Part shown: positions 50,388 through 58,624 of the stretch, one piece after another
Numbering within the stretch: the first letter of the stretch is position 1
Layout: every line of letters starts with the position of its first letter
Source: DATJLY01 sp035532935
GTDB taxonomy: Bacteria; Pseudomonadota; Alphaproteobacteria; ATCC43930; CGMCC-115725
Reading direction: 5' to 3'
Assembly: GCA_035532935.1 (NCBI GenBank)
Contig: DATKQE010000098.1
Coordinates: 1-64,000, forward strand
Length of the DNA stretch: 64,000 nt
The notes under the pieces: model-generated
What the model saw: only the letters and a program-made list of their open reading frames with translations
Told to the model about the DNA's origin: nothing
The model's database searches: none
Program-made: the position numbers and the translations under genes

Positions 50388-51422
50388 TCAGGGATTGCGT
50401 TTCACCGCGGCCTTGAGCTCCTGGTACATCGATGCAATCGCCGGGTGCTTCTTGCCGACGTCCTCGGCGATCGTCGACATCCGCTTCATCAGCTCGGCCT
50501 CGTCCTTGGGCGGAAGCTCGATCAGCTCGCCGCCGTGTGACGTCCACACCTTCTTCTGATCTTTCAGGTCCTGGGCCGCCCAGGGAACGATGTCGTGCGC
50601 GGCGATGGTGCCTTCGTCGAGGATGATCTTCTGCAAATCCGCGGGCAGCGTGTCGAACCATTTCTTGCTCATCTCGACGACGATGAGGACGTAGTACTGG
50701 CTCGTCTCGGTCATATATTTCGCGGCGTCGTAAAAGTGCAGCGGCGTGAACGCCGGGACCGAGGCAAGCGCGCCGTCGATCGTGCCCTGCTGCAGCGCCG
50801 GCATCACGTCGCCCAGCGACATCGCCACGGGCGTCGCGTCCAGCCGCTTGATCTGTTGGATCTGGAAGTCCGAAGCGAGGATGCGGATCTTGAGGCCCTT
50901 GAAATCCGCCAGACGGCGCACCGGCTTGCGCGTCAGCACCGTCACCGGCGCGTTGACGAAGAGGCTGAGCCCGATCAGGCCCTTGTTGGAGCCGAGCGAA
51001 AGGAACGCCTTGCGGAATTGGGGATCGAAGACGACGCGATTGACCTGATCGAGACTAGAGAATGTGCCAGGGGCGCTCGCGACCTCGAAGCGCTCATCGA
51101 CGCCGGAGAAGAAATCCGGCGGGAAGGCGACGGCCTGGATCGCGCCGAACTGGGTCCCCTCGATCTCCCGCGGTGCGCTGCCGAGCTGGCTCGAGGGAAA
51201 GATCACGCCCTTGAGCCGGCCCCCGGACTTGCTTTCGATTCCAGCGACGAAGATCTTCAACCATTGATAGACCTCGTCGTTGATCGTCAGCGACCCCAAT
51301 TTCATCGTGTAGGTCTTGGCGGCCTCAGCCGCCGCCGTCCCCGCCCATGTCGTCAGCGATGCGCCGACCGCCAAAACCAGCGCCGCGCGCCGCGCCCAGT
51401 TCATGCCCGAATGCCCGACCAT
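50388..51422 (-). CDS. TRAP transporter substrate-binding protein DctP-type
   Basis: The 344-aa periplasmic protein begins with a signal peptide (AALVLAVGASLTTWAGTAAA) followed by the DctP fold. Segments are YTMKLGSLTINDEVYQWLKI, GGRLKGVIFPSSQLGSAPRE, VRRLADFKGLKIRILASDFQ and VAMSLGDVMPALQQGTIDGA, with Arg in KIRIL expected to bind a carboxylate. No dctQ/dctM membrane subunits are adjacent, so it works with subunits elsewhere or is an orphan. GGGAGG precedes the ATG at 51422. The adjacent flavin monooxygenase suggests an aromatic acid ligand, but this is a guess. Confidence 0.9.
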   Translation of the reverse strand: MVGHSGMNWARRAALVLAVGASLTTWAGTAAAEAAKTYTMKLGSLTINDEVYQWLKIFVAGIESKSGGRLKGVIFPSSQLGSAPREIEGTQFGAIQAVAFPPDFFSGVDERFEVASAPGTFSSLDQVNRVVFDPQFRKAFLSLGSNKGLIGLSLFVNAPVTVLTRKPVRRLADFKGLKIRILASDFQIQQIKRLDATPVAMSLGDVMPALQQGTIDGALASVPAFTPLHFYDAAKYMTETSQYYVLIVVEMSKKWFDTLPADLQKIILDEGTIAAHDIVPWAAQDLKDQKKVWTSHGGELIELPPKDEAELMKRMSTIAEDVGKKHPAIASMYQELKAAVKRNP

Positions 51423-51677
51423 TTGTCGCCCCTCCCATTGAACGTGGCGACACTCTACCGCCGCGATCGAGCGAGGAGAAGATCGTGTATCGCGAACGCG
51501 GCAAGTCCGCCGCGGTCCCGGTCTGGAGCAGCGGGGTGGACATTTTTCAGACCGTATGGGGATTTTTAAATGACATGCGACGGCGGCCATATTCGATCAC
51601 AAATTCTGCCACTCGGGCGCCCGAATTGGCCGTCAATTCTGAAGCCACAGGTTGGAAACGCATCGGAGAACCCGACC

Positions 51678-52208
51678 ATGGCGCTCTTTCAGGACACACT
51701 CCTAGAGAATCTTCCGTATCTGCGCGCTTATGCGCGGCGGCTTTCCCGCGACCGGGCGATGGCAGACGATCTTGTGCAGGAGACGGCATTTCGTGCCTTG
51801 TGCAATGTCGACAAGTTCATGCCCGGGACCAACATGAAGGCGTGGCTGTCGGCCATCCTTCGCAATCAGTTCTATGACGAATTGCGCTCTCGTTCGCGGA
51901 TTGCCGCTTATGCCGCCATCCCGCATCCGACCGGTCAAGCAGGCGAGCAGGAATCGCTGCTCGAGCTGCGCGATTTTGAACAGGAATTCGCCATGCTTCC
52001 GGCGGTGCAGCGCGAGGCTCTGTCGCTCGTCGGCGCCAGCGGCTTCAGTTACGAGGAAGCTGCGACGATCGCGGGCTGCCCGCCGGGCACGATCAAAAGC
52101 CGCGTGTGCCGCGCACGTTCCACCCTCGAGCGGCGCTTGCGCGACGAAACACCGGCGCAATCCCTCGCGCCGATCCCCGGTGTCGCCGAATTCCAGATCG
52201 CGGCGTGA
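51678..52208 (+). CDS. ECF-family RNA polymerase sigma factor
   Basis: The 176-aa protein has sigma region 2 (LPYLRAYARRLSRDRAMADD, LVQETAFRALCNVDKF and MKAWLSAILRNQFYDELRSR) and region 4 (LPAVQREALSLVGASGFSYE with EAATIAGCPPGTIKSRVCRA). Region 3 is absent, as in ECF sigma factors. It resembles the small EcfG-like group of alphaproteobacteria. No anti-sigma or PhyR gene is adjacent: the neighbours are a TRAP binding protein and a convergent secreted protein. ATG at 51678 is preferred to earlier in-frame starts. It probably drives a stress or envelope regulon. Confidence 0.93.
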   Translation: MALFQDTLLENLPYLRAYARRLSRDRAMADDLVQETAFRALCNVDKFMPGTNMKAWLSAILRNQFYDELRSRSRIAAYAAIPHPTGQAGEQESLLELRDFEQEFAMLPAVQREALSLVGASGFSYEEAATIAGCPPGTIKSRVCRARSTLERRLRDETPAQSLAPIPGVAEFQIAA

Positions 52209-52352
52209 CATCGATCCCTGGGCCGTGGCGAGCCAACGCGGCTCGCCACGGCGACGGTGGACCCGGATCGAGGCACCGCGAAAGCGACCGCAATCATCGC
52301 AGTCCGGCTGGCGGCGACCGTGGGGCCGGCTGAGCGCATGGACGGGCGACGC

Positions 52353-52383
52353 AAAAAAATGGGCGCTGAAATTCAGCGCCCAT
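52353..52383 (-). terminator. Rho-independent terminator for the beta-propeller gene
   Basis: A perfect 12-bp stem, ATGGGCGCTGAA / TTCAGCGCCCAT, sits beside a run of seven A bases on the plus strand (52353-52359). Read on the minus strand it is hairpin plus T7, a strong terminator for the gene at 52439-54001. On the plus strand it could also end the sigma transcript. Confidence 0.88.
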
Positions 52384-52438
52384 CGCTTTCTACCGTAGCA
52401 CGACTTTGTCCGACGAAGGGACTCGCCGCGCGCCTCGA

Positions 52439-54001
52439 TTAATGCGATCCGAAGAAGCCGGAATCGCGGTCATGGTGATCGTCCCGTCCATGGCCGATGC
52501 CGAGTTCCGCTTCCTGTACGGCTTCACTCGAGTCGTCATCGGGCGCCGTAAACGCCGCGATGCAGCCCGTTGGGCAAGACGCGGCGCTCAAATCGCCGGC
52601 CGCGAGCGGTACCAGAATTCGATTGGTGTAGGCGTCGGCGGCGATCGAGTGTGGCGAGCCCGTGCGCACGGTATTGCCGCCCAAGGTGGTCGTAAATGTG
52701 TCCTTGATCGTGATGTTCTGGTCCCAATGAGGACCGCTGCGGGACAAGGCGTCGATCACGCCCGCGACGTAGAACGGCGACGTCCCGCCGCTCGTCGGCG
52801 ATACGTTGCGGCCCATGCTGCAGGCGCCCATGAAATGATCGTCGCCGGGATTGAACCAGACCTCGTCGCAGCCGCCTTTCAGTTGCGATACGGCCTGGAT
52901 GAGGCGACCGTCACGCGTGTCGATGATCTGCACCGGAGCCGTCGAATTGCAGCCGAGGAGCAACTCGTGGTTCGGCCCGATTGCCGCTCCGTTGGGGACG
53001 CAAGAACTGGCGAGATTGAAGACCCTGACAAGGCCAGGGTGGTCGCCGCGCGGATCGACCACGGCCACCGCGCCGTTGCCGCCCGGGCTCGCGAAGGTAC
53101 CGCCGTTGTTCGGCACCGCCACATAGAAGAGGCCGGTCTCCGGATCATAGGCTGGCTGCTCGATCCCGGCGGTCGCAAGCGGCGTCCCGCGCGCGCCGTC
53201 GAAAACGATCTTCTTCAGGATCGCATGGCCCGGCTTCGTCGAGATCAGGGTGATGAAATTGAAGTTGCCGATATCCTGCTCGGAAGGGTTCGCAATCAGC
53301 ACGACCTTGTCGCGCGGATCGTAAGCCAGTTCGTCGGCCCGGAAACATCCGCCGGTGTCGATCACGTCCGTGACGTTCTGGGTGCGAATGTCGATGACCT
53401 TGATCGAGCTGTCGCAATTATCGACCGACAGATAGGCCGTCTTGCACGCGCTAAGCGTGCCGCTTTGGCAACTCGTGCTTAGGGGTATGGCACCGCTTAG
53501 CGTCGGCGCGTCTCCCGCCCAAATCTCGCGATGGTTGACCAAGATGATGCCGTTGGGACCCGATATGTCGTTGATGGGTCCGGCGTTGGGATCGTTCACC
53601 AGGCCGGCGAAGCAGCCCGAGCGGCCATTCACGACCAGGGTGCAGTTGTTCTTGGGGTTGTATCCCGTCCCGGTATTGTTGCCTTCCTGCGGATTGCCGG
53701 GGCTGATCACGCTCAACGTGTTGAAGTTGAGATCGAGCAGATCCGCCGATTGATTGTTGCGGTCGGCGAGGAGATATACGCCGGCACTGGAATCGACGAA
53801 GCTGATGTCGAAGGATGTCAGCGGGAAGGTGCTTCCGCCTTCGACGTTCTTCGTCGGGAAATAGTACTCCGACGACAGACTGAATGACTCGTCGGCCCAG
53901 GCCGTTCCAGCCAACAAAAGGAGCGCCGGCGCTACGATCGCGACGTACCGAGACAATCGTTTGGATCGGCCGAATTCGATCCTTTGATCGCATGTCGACA
54001 T
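52439..54001 (-). CDS. Secreted beta-propeller-like (YVTN-type) protein with His/Asp-rich tail
   Basis: The 520-aa product has a signal peptide (VAIVAPALLLLAGTAWA) and a long mature part of repeated strands such as FISFVDSSAGVYLLADR-type, AYLSVDNCDSSIKVIDIRTQ, ADELAYDPRDKVVLIANPSE, GLFYVAVPNNGGT and AVAVVDPRGDHPGLVRVFNL. This is the pattern of six- or seven-bladed YVTN/NHL propellers. Several Cys pairs could form disulfides. The C-terminus is very rich in His, Asp and Gly (GHGRDDHHDRDSGFFGSH), like a metal-binding tail. AGGAGG precedes the ATG at 54001. It lies next to the T2SS locus, so it may be a T2SS substrate; not proven. Confidence 0.78.
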   Translation of the reverse strand: MSTCDQRIEFGRSKRLSRYVAIVAPALLLLAGTAWADESFSLSSEYYFPTKNVEGGSTFPLTSFDISFVDSSAGVYLLADRNNQSADLLDLNFNTLSVISPGNPQEGNNTGTGYNPKNNCTLVVNGRSGCFAGLVNDPNAGPINDISGPNGIILVNHREIWAGDAPTLSGAIPLSTSCQSGTLSACKTAYLSVDNCDSSIKVIDIRTQNVTDVIDTGGCFRADELAYDPRDKVVLIANPSEQDIGNFNFITLISTKPGHAILKKIVFDGARGTPLATAGIEQPAYDPETGLFYVAVPNNGGTFASPGGNGAVAVVDPRGDHPGLVRVFNLASSCVPNGAAIGPNHELLLGCNSTAPVQIIDTRDGRLIQAVSQLKGGCDEVWFNPGDDHFMGACSMGRNVSPTSGGTSPFYVAGVIDALSRSGPHWDQNITIKDTFTTTLGGNTVRTGSPHSIAADAYTNRILVPLAAGDLSAASCPTGCIAAFTAPDDDSSEAVQEAELGIGHGRDDHHDRDSGFFGSH

Positions 54002-54574
54002 TTGTGTTCCCTCCTGATTGTTCATTGCCTGCGGTCGCTTGTCGGGACCCGCGCATTATGGATATGCATTAACCATCAGGTTGTAAATCTCTCTAAAGGG
54101 CCGACGCATCGGTTTCGCCGGATCGGCGCGTCGGCGGCCCCATCGCCCGCCGAATCAGCTTTTACCGTTGACGAGGGACAATCGTCTCGTCGGATGATCT
54201 TGTAAAGATTTGCAAAAAGGGTAGGCAGTAAAACTGTAGCATTGCGCTAGCGAGGTGAATTCCGCAAGCTGAGGGCACTGGCGCGACGCGCACCCGCCTG
54301 AAATCTGGCGACTTCCGCCGATGTGTCAAAAAAGGGCGACGCAGCGGATTGATGCCGCAGACGCGGGCGAACTGCCGTTGCCGCGTCGGACGAGTCCGAG
54401 ACGGGAACCATTGCAGGGGAGCGCCACCTTACGTTAGTTTGGCGCCCGACAACTCGGCTCGTCGGTTCACACTCGAGCCAAGCTGGCTCCGCCCGAACGA
54501 ATGGCTGGGCCGGAGCCGCGAGCCGATGTTGTGTTACAAGCTTGTTTCAACTCGAACGCGCAGAAAACATTTCA
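54002..54574. other. 573-base gap upstream of the beta-propeller gene and gspD
   Basis: This divergent intergenic region should hold the promoters for the propeller gene (leftward) and for gspD (rightward). It is AT-richer at about 54170-54260 (TTGTAAAGATTTGC, AAAAAGGGTAGG). No good gene is seen; open frames there overlap gspD in other frames. The long leader before gspD may be regulated, but no known riboswitch or RNA family is recognised. Confidence 0.45.
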
Positions 54575-56956
54575 ATGACGAGGACGATCCCAAGGGGGAG
54601 GTGGGGTCGGCATGCGGGCAGGGGGCCGTCGGGCCTTTCGCGTCGCAGACTTGCACTTTGGTGTTGCGCGCTCCTCGCCGTTTCGGGTTGTGTGCCGGAA
54701 AGTCCCGGTCGGCCCTCGACGTTCGGTCCGCCATCGGCCGATCGCCGCGCCGAACCGACGCAACTGATCGTCCGCGGTGCAGGGCGGGCCATCAACAGCG
54801 GGGCGCCGCCGCTTCGGCTTGCGGCCGGCACGGCTCGCATTCATCCCGGCACGGGCGTCGTCGTCCGAACCCCGTCGCCGGCACCTGGGGTGAAGGTTGC
54901 GGGCGATGCCGCACAAGGCGACATCACGCTCAATTTCGCCGACACGGATGTGCGGGAAATCCTTCGCGCCGTTCTCGGCAATCTGCTGCATCTCAATTAC
55001 GCGATCGATTCAAAGGTGCAGGCGACATTGACCGTTCAGACCGGACGTCCGCTCAAGCGAAGCGACGTCCTGCCGGCCCTGCAGGAGGCGCTGCACGCCA
55101 GCGGCCTCAGTCTCGTCGAGGCCGGCGGCATCTATCGCGTGATCCCCAGCGAGGACGCGACGCGTACGGGAGTTTTGCCGGTCGTCGTCGGCAACGAAGC
55201 CGCCGCCGCCGCGGGGGCACGATACAACGTGCAGGTTCTCCCGCTCCGGTTCGCCGCGGCGACGGCGATGCAGCACACCTTGGAGCCCTATCTGCCGAAG
55301 GGGACGCAACTCCAGGCCGACTCCGTGCGCAACCTGCTGATCCTGTCCGGCACCGGCCAAGATGTCGAGACGGTTCTGGACATGGTGAAGACGTTCGACG
55401 TGAACTGGCTGGCGGGCATGTCCTTCGCGGTCATTCCGCTACAGACGGCCGAGCCCAAGGACATCGTCTCCCAGTTGGACCAGATTTTTGGCGCGGGCGG
55501 TACGACGCCGCTTCCGGGCGTCCTGCGTTTTGCCCCGCTCGACAAGATGAATGCCGTCCTGGTCGTGTCGCCACAGGCCCAGTATATCGCGGAAGCCAGA
55601 GACTGGATCGAGCGTCTCGATCGCGGCGAGGACGACAACAAGCCGCGCATCTATGAATATCATGTGCAGAACGGCCGCGCCGCCGACATCGCCAAGGTCT
55701 TGACCGCGCTGTTCTCGAGCGGACAGGTGCAAACGGTTCTGCCGCAAACGGCACCCGGAACCACGCCGACTCAGATCGGCGCTTCGGCGACCTCCGCCCT
55801 CACATCCTCGCTCGGTCTCGGTGGCGGCATGGGTTCGCTGTCGTCGTCCCTGCCCACCGCACCGGCGGGACTTGGGAATTCCTCGGGCCTCTTGGGCGCG
55901 CCGGGCATGGCAACGCCATCCACGACCGCGTCGCAACCGACCGCGGGCTCGCCATCCCAGACGTCGTCCAACACCGCATCACAACCGGCCGAGAGCAACG
56001 CGGCGGAGGCCGGCGGCGGGGCCGCTTCGGGAACCCAGAACAGCCTCGCAATGCCTCCGGTCCGTATCGTCGCGGACGAGAAGAACAACACATTGCTGAT
56101 CTATGCGCGGCCGCGGGATTATCGCATGATCGAAGACGCGCTGCACAAAATCGATGTCGTGCCGCTGCAGGTGCTGATCGAGGCGACCATCGCCGAAGTG
56201 ACCCTCAACAACGATCTGCAGTTCGGGTTGCAGTATTTCTTCAAGCAGAACAACAACCAGTTCCTGTTCGGCAGCACACCCGCCGCCATTATGCCGCCGA
56301 TCCCGGGTACGTTCCCCGGCTTCAACTATGTATTTTCCAGCTCGAACACGAACATTGTGCTCAACGCGCTCAAGGCGGTCACGAACGTCCATATCGTGTC
56401 CTCGCCCGAACTGCTCGTTCTCAACCATCAAAGCGCCAGCCTGGTGGTCGGCAGCGAAGTCCCGGTCCCGATCTCGCAGATCCAGAGCTTCGCCACGACC
56501 GGCACGCCGGTGATCGGAAATTCAATTCAGTACGTCGACACCGGCGTCGTCCTCCACGTGTCGCCGCGCGTCAATGCCAATGGGCTCATCACGCTCGATA
56601 TCGCGCAGCAGGTGAGCGACGTCGCGGCGCCGGCGGCCAACACGCCGAGCGGCGCGCCGACGTTCGACCAGCGCCAGATCCAGAGCACCGTTACCGTCCA
56701 GGACGGCCAGACGATCGCGCTTGGCGGGCTCATCACGGATCAGAAGAACAATACCGTGAACGGCATCCCGTTGCTGTCCGACATACCGGTTCTCGGGTCG
56801 TTGTTTCGCTCGATCGGCCATTCGACGAACCGGACCGAGCTGCTGATCCTGCTGTCGCCGAAGGTGCTGCATAATCCGATCGAGGCAAGGGATGCGACGG
56901 ACGAGTTGCGCAACCGCCTGCACAGCCTCGCGCCTGCGGGCGGCGCCGGACTCTAG
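54575..56956 (+). CDS. gspD: Type II secretion outer-membrane secretin GspD
   Basis: The 793-aa protein forms the T2SS outer-membrane pore. It has a lipoprotein signal (LALWCCALLAVSGC, Cys39), the N0 domain (ITLNFADTDVREILRAVLGN), N1-N2 repeats, a Ser/Gly/Thr-rich spacer (about 405-480), and N3. The secretin core has VNVHIVSSPELLVLNHQSAS-type segments, VGSEVPVPISQIQSF, ITLDIAQQVSDV and IPLLSDIPVLGSLFRSIGHS. The ATG at 54575 is chosen; the TTG at 54542 lacks support. The window also has the CpaC secretin, which is of a different type. Followed after 5 bases by gspK. Confidence 0.95.
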   Translation: MTRTIPRGRWGRHAGRGPSGLSRRRLALWCCALLAVSGCVPESPGRPSTFGPPSADRRAEPTQLIVRGAGRAINSGAPPLRLAAGTARIHPGTGVVVRTPSPAPGVKVAGDAAQGDITLNFADTDVREILRAVLGNLLHLNYAIDSKVQATLTVQTGRPLKRSDVLPALQEALHASGLSLVEAGGIYRVIPSEDATRTGVLPVVVGNEAAAAAGARYNVQVLPLRFAAATAMQHTLEPYLPKGTQLQADSVRNLLILSGTGQDVETVLDMVKTFDVNWLAGMSFAVIPLQTAEPKDIVSQLDQIFGAGGTTPLPGVLRFAPLDKMNAVLVVSPQAQYIAEARDWIERLDRGEDDNKPRIYEYHVQNGRAADIAKVLTALFSSGQVQTVLPQTAPGTTPTQIGASATSALTSSLGLGGGMGSLSSSLPTAPAGLGNSSGLLGAPGMATPSTTASQPTAGSPSQTSSNTASQPAESNAAEAGGGAASGTQNSLAMPPVRIVADEKNNTLLIYARPRDYRMIEDALHKIDVVPLQVLIEATIAEVTLNNDLQFGLQYFFKQNNNQFLFGSTPAAIMPPIPGTFPGFNYVFSSSNTNIVLNALKAVTNVHIVSSPELLVLNHQSASLVVGSEVPVPISQIQSFATTGTPVIGNSIQYVDTGVVLHVSPRVNANGLITLDIAQQVSDVAAPAANTPSGAPTFDQRQIQSTVTVQDGQTIALGGLITDQKNNTVNGIPLLSDIPVLGSLFRSIGHSTNRTELLILLSPKVLHNPIEARDATDELRNRLHSLAPAGGAGL

Positions 56957-56961
56957 CCGCC

Positions 56962-57882
56962 GTGACGGACGAGGCCGAACGCGAGCGGGGTTTCGCCCTC
57001 GTTCTGGTCATCTGGGTGCTGGCGCTGCTCTCGATTCTCGCGGCGGCGCTCGCGGTTGATTCGCGCAACGCGGTCGAGATTGCGCGCAATCGCCTCGAAC
57101 TCGCGCACGCGCGGGCGGCTGCCGATGCCGGGGCTACCCTGGCGATCTACGGCTTGCTCGACCCCAACCTTTCCGGGCGGTGGCGTGCCGATGGCACCAC
57201 GCGGACCGTTCGCTACAACGGCAGTACGGTCGCAATCAGGGTCGGCGACGAGGGCGGAAAGATCGATCTCAACGTCGCTGCCGCCGATTTCATCGGCGAC
57301 CTGCTCGCCGAACTGGGCATCGACGGGCGGCAGGCGATCGTCGCGGATATTCTCTCGCGCCGACAGAGCTTCGCGGCCGAACTGCCGTCGTTCACCACCG
57401 GCCGGCGGCTGCCGGGCACCGATCCGGGCGGCGTGAACCGCAGCGTCCTGCCGTTCGCCACGGCCTCGGAGCTTCGTCTTTTCACCGCGATAAGCCGTGC
57501 CGACTACGAGCGCATTCGGCCCTATGTGACGGTTTATTCGCAGGCTCCGACGGTCAATCCACTGACGGCGCCGCGCGCGGTGCTGCTCGCCGTTCCCGGC
57601 GTCAGCGCCCAGCAGGTCGATTTCCTCATCGCGGCGCGCGCCGCCGCTTCGGTCGGACAACCGGCGGACATTCCGCGCCTTTCCGGGGTCGACCGATATG
57701 TCGCGCCGCGCGACATTCCCGCCGCTACCATCACGGCCACAGCGACGACCAAGGCCGGTGCGTCATTTGCCCGCGAAGCCATCGTCTCGCTGTCCCTGGC
57801 CACGCCGCTGCAGCCCTTCCGCATCGAGCAATGGGGCCAGGCAATAACGCCGTCCGTTCCGCTTCAGGCGCGCAAAGAATAG
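56962..57882 (+). CDS. gspK: Type II secretion minor pseudopilin GspK
   Basis: The 306-aa protein has a prepilin-type N-terminus: RERGFALVLVIWVLALLSIL with the Gly before Phe at the cleavage site. The GspK lumenal part follows, containing DEGGKIDLNVAAADFIGDLL, ATASELRLFTAISRADYERI and YVTVYSQAPTVNPLTAPRAV. It has no Glu at mature position 5, as usual for GspK, which caps the pseudopilus tip. It starts with GTG, 5 bases after gspD. The remaining pseudopilin genes (H, I, J) are on the other strand, 5 kb away. Confidence 0.92.
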   Translation: MTDEAERERGFALVLVIWVLALLSILAAALAVDSRNAVEIARNRLELAHARAAADAGATLAIYGLLDPNLSGRWRADGTTRTVRYNGSTVAIRVGDEGGKIDLNVAAADFIGDLLAELGIDGRQAIVADILSRRQSFAAELPSFTTGRRLPGTDPGGVNRSVLPFATASELRLFTAISRADYERIRPYVTVYSQAPTVNPLTAPRAVLLAVPGVSAQQVDFLIAARAAASVGQPADIPRLSGVDRYVAPRDIPAATITATATTKAGASFAREAIVSLSLATPLQPFRIEQWGQAITPSVPLQARKE

Positions 57883-57885
57883 CCC

Positions 57886-58419
57886 CTATCGCCGCGGTCG
57901 CGGCCGCGGCGGAAAACCTGGCGGCGGATGCACGACCTTGTCGCGCAGCTTGAGTTCGTGCTCGGTTTCGCCATGGCGCAGCACGATCCGATCCGGCAGG
58001 ATCGACGCGACCGTCCAACCGTCGATCGCTTGCCCTACCACGACGTGCGCCAGAACCGGCGGCCGGCCGTGCTCGACGACGGCGGTACGATCGGTCGGAG
58101 AAATAACGACGCCATCAAGGAAAAAGCTGCTGAGTTGCCCGAGGCTCTCCGGCCTGTTCGCTGGCGGCCGCCGGCTCGGCGAGAAGAGCGGACGTTCCGT
58201 GATCCTGGCGAAGCCTTGCAGCGGCGGCAGCGCATAGCCGGCGTGCGGACCGCCGGCCGCAGTCGGAGGCAAGGATGTCGGTAAAGGCGCGGGCGCACGC
58301 GTCGCAACATCTCCGACGCCATGATTGAGTTCGCCGTACACCGTACGGCCGAGCCAGAGGCAGGCGACGACGAAGACGCCGACGCCCAGGGCCTGCCATC
58401 GCGCGGCCATCGTGCTCAT
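57886..58419 (-). CDS. gspC: Type II secretion inner-membrane protein GspC-like
   Basis: The 177-aa protein has an N-terminal membrane helix (ALGVGVFVVACLWLGRTVYG), a Pro-rich linker and the homology region FARITERPLFSPSRRPP, then LDGVVISPTDRTAVVEHGRP, AHVVVGQAIDGWTVASILPD and RIVLRHGETEHELKLR. This matches the HR domain of GspC (PulC), which links the inner-membrane platform to the secretin GspD. No PDZ domain is present, as in short alphaproteobacterial members. It is convergent with gspK, separated by 3 bases, and lies behind the phospholipase gene on the minus strand. Confidence 0.78.
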   Translation of the reverse strand: MSTMAARWQALGVGVFVVACLWLGRTVYGELNHGVGDVATRAPAPLPTSLPPTAAGGPHAGYALPPLQGFARITERPLFSPSRRPPANRPESLGQLSSFFLDGVVISPTDRTAVVEHGRPPVLAHVVVGQAIDGWTVASILPDRIVLRHGETEHELKLRDKVVHPPPGFPPRPRPRR

Positions 58420-58548
58420 CGCGCCGGCGCCGTCATGCGCGCGGAGGCGAATTCCGCGTCATCGCTGCGTCCGGATCTGTCGCCAATCCACCGCCGCATG
58501 CGCGGATTATCGCGAAGAACGATGCGTGAGAGAAGGGGGATAGAACGA

Positions 58549-58584
58549 CCCCGCCGCCATCCGGTGCGGATGACGGCGGGGTTT
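58549..58584 (+). terminator. Terminator-like hairpin between gspC and the phospholipase gene
   Basis: CCCCGCCGCCATCCG and CGGATGACGGCGGGG form a 15-bp stem with one mismatch and a GTG loop. TTT follows on the plus strand. It may end the phospholipase transcript before gspC or act on both strands. Confidence 0.55.
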
Positions 58585-58624
58585 GAGCACGAGAACCCGA
58601 ATATCGGGGGCAGATCAGCCCCGG

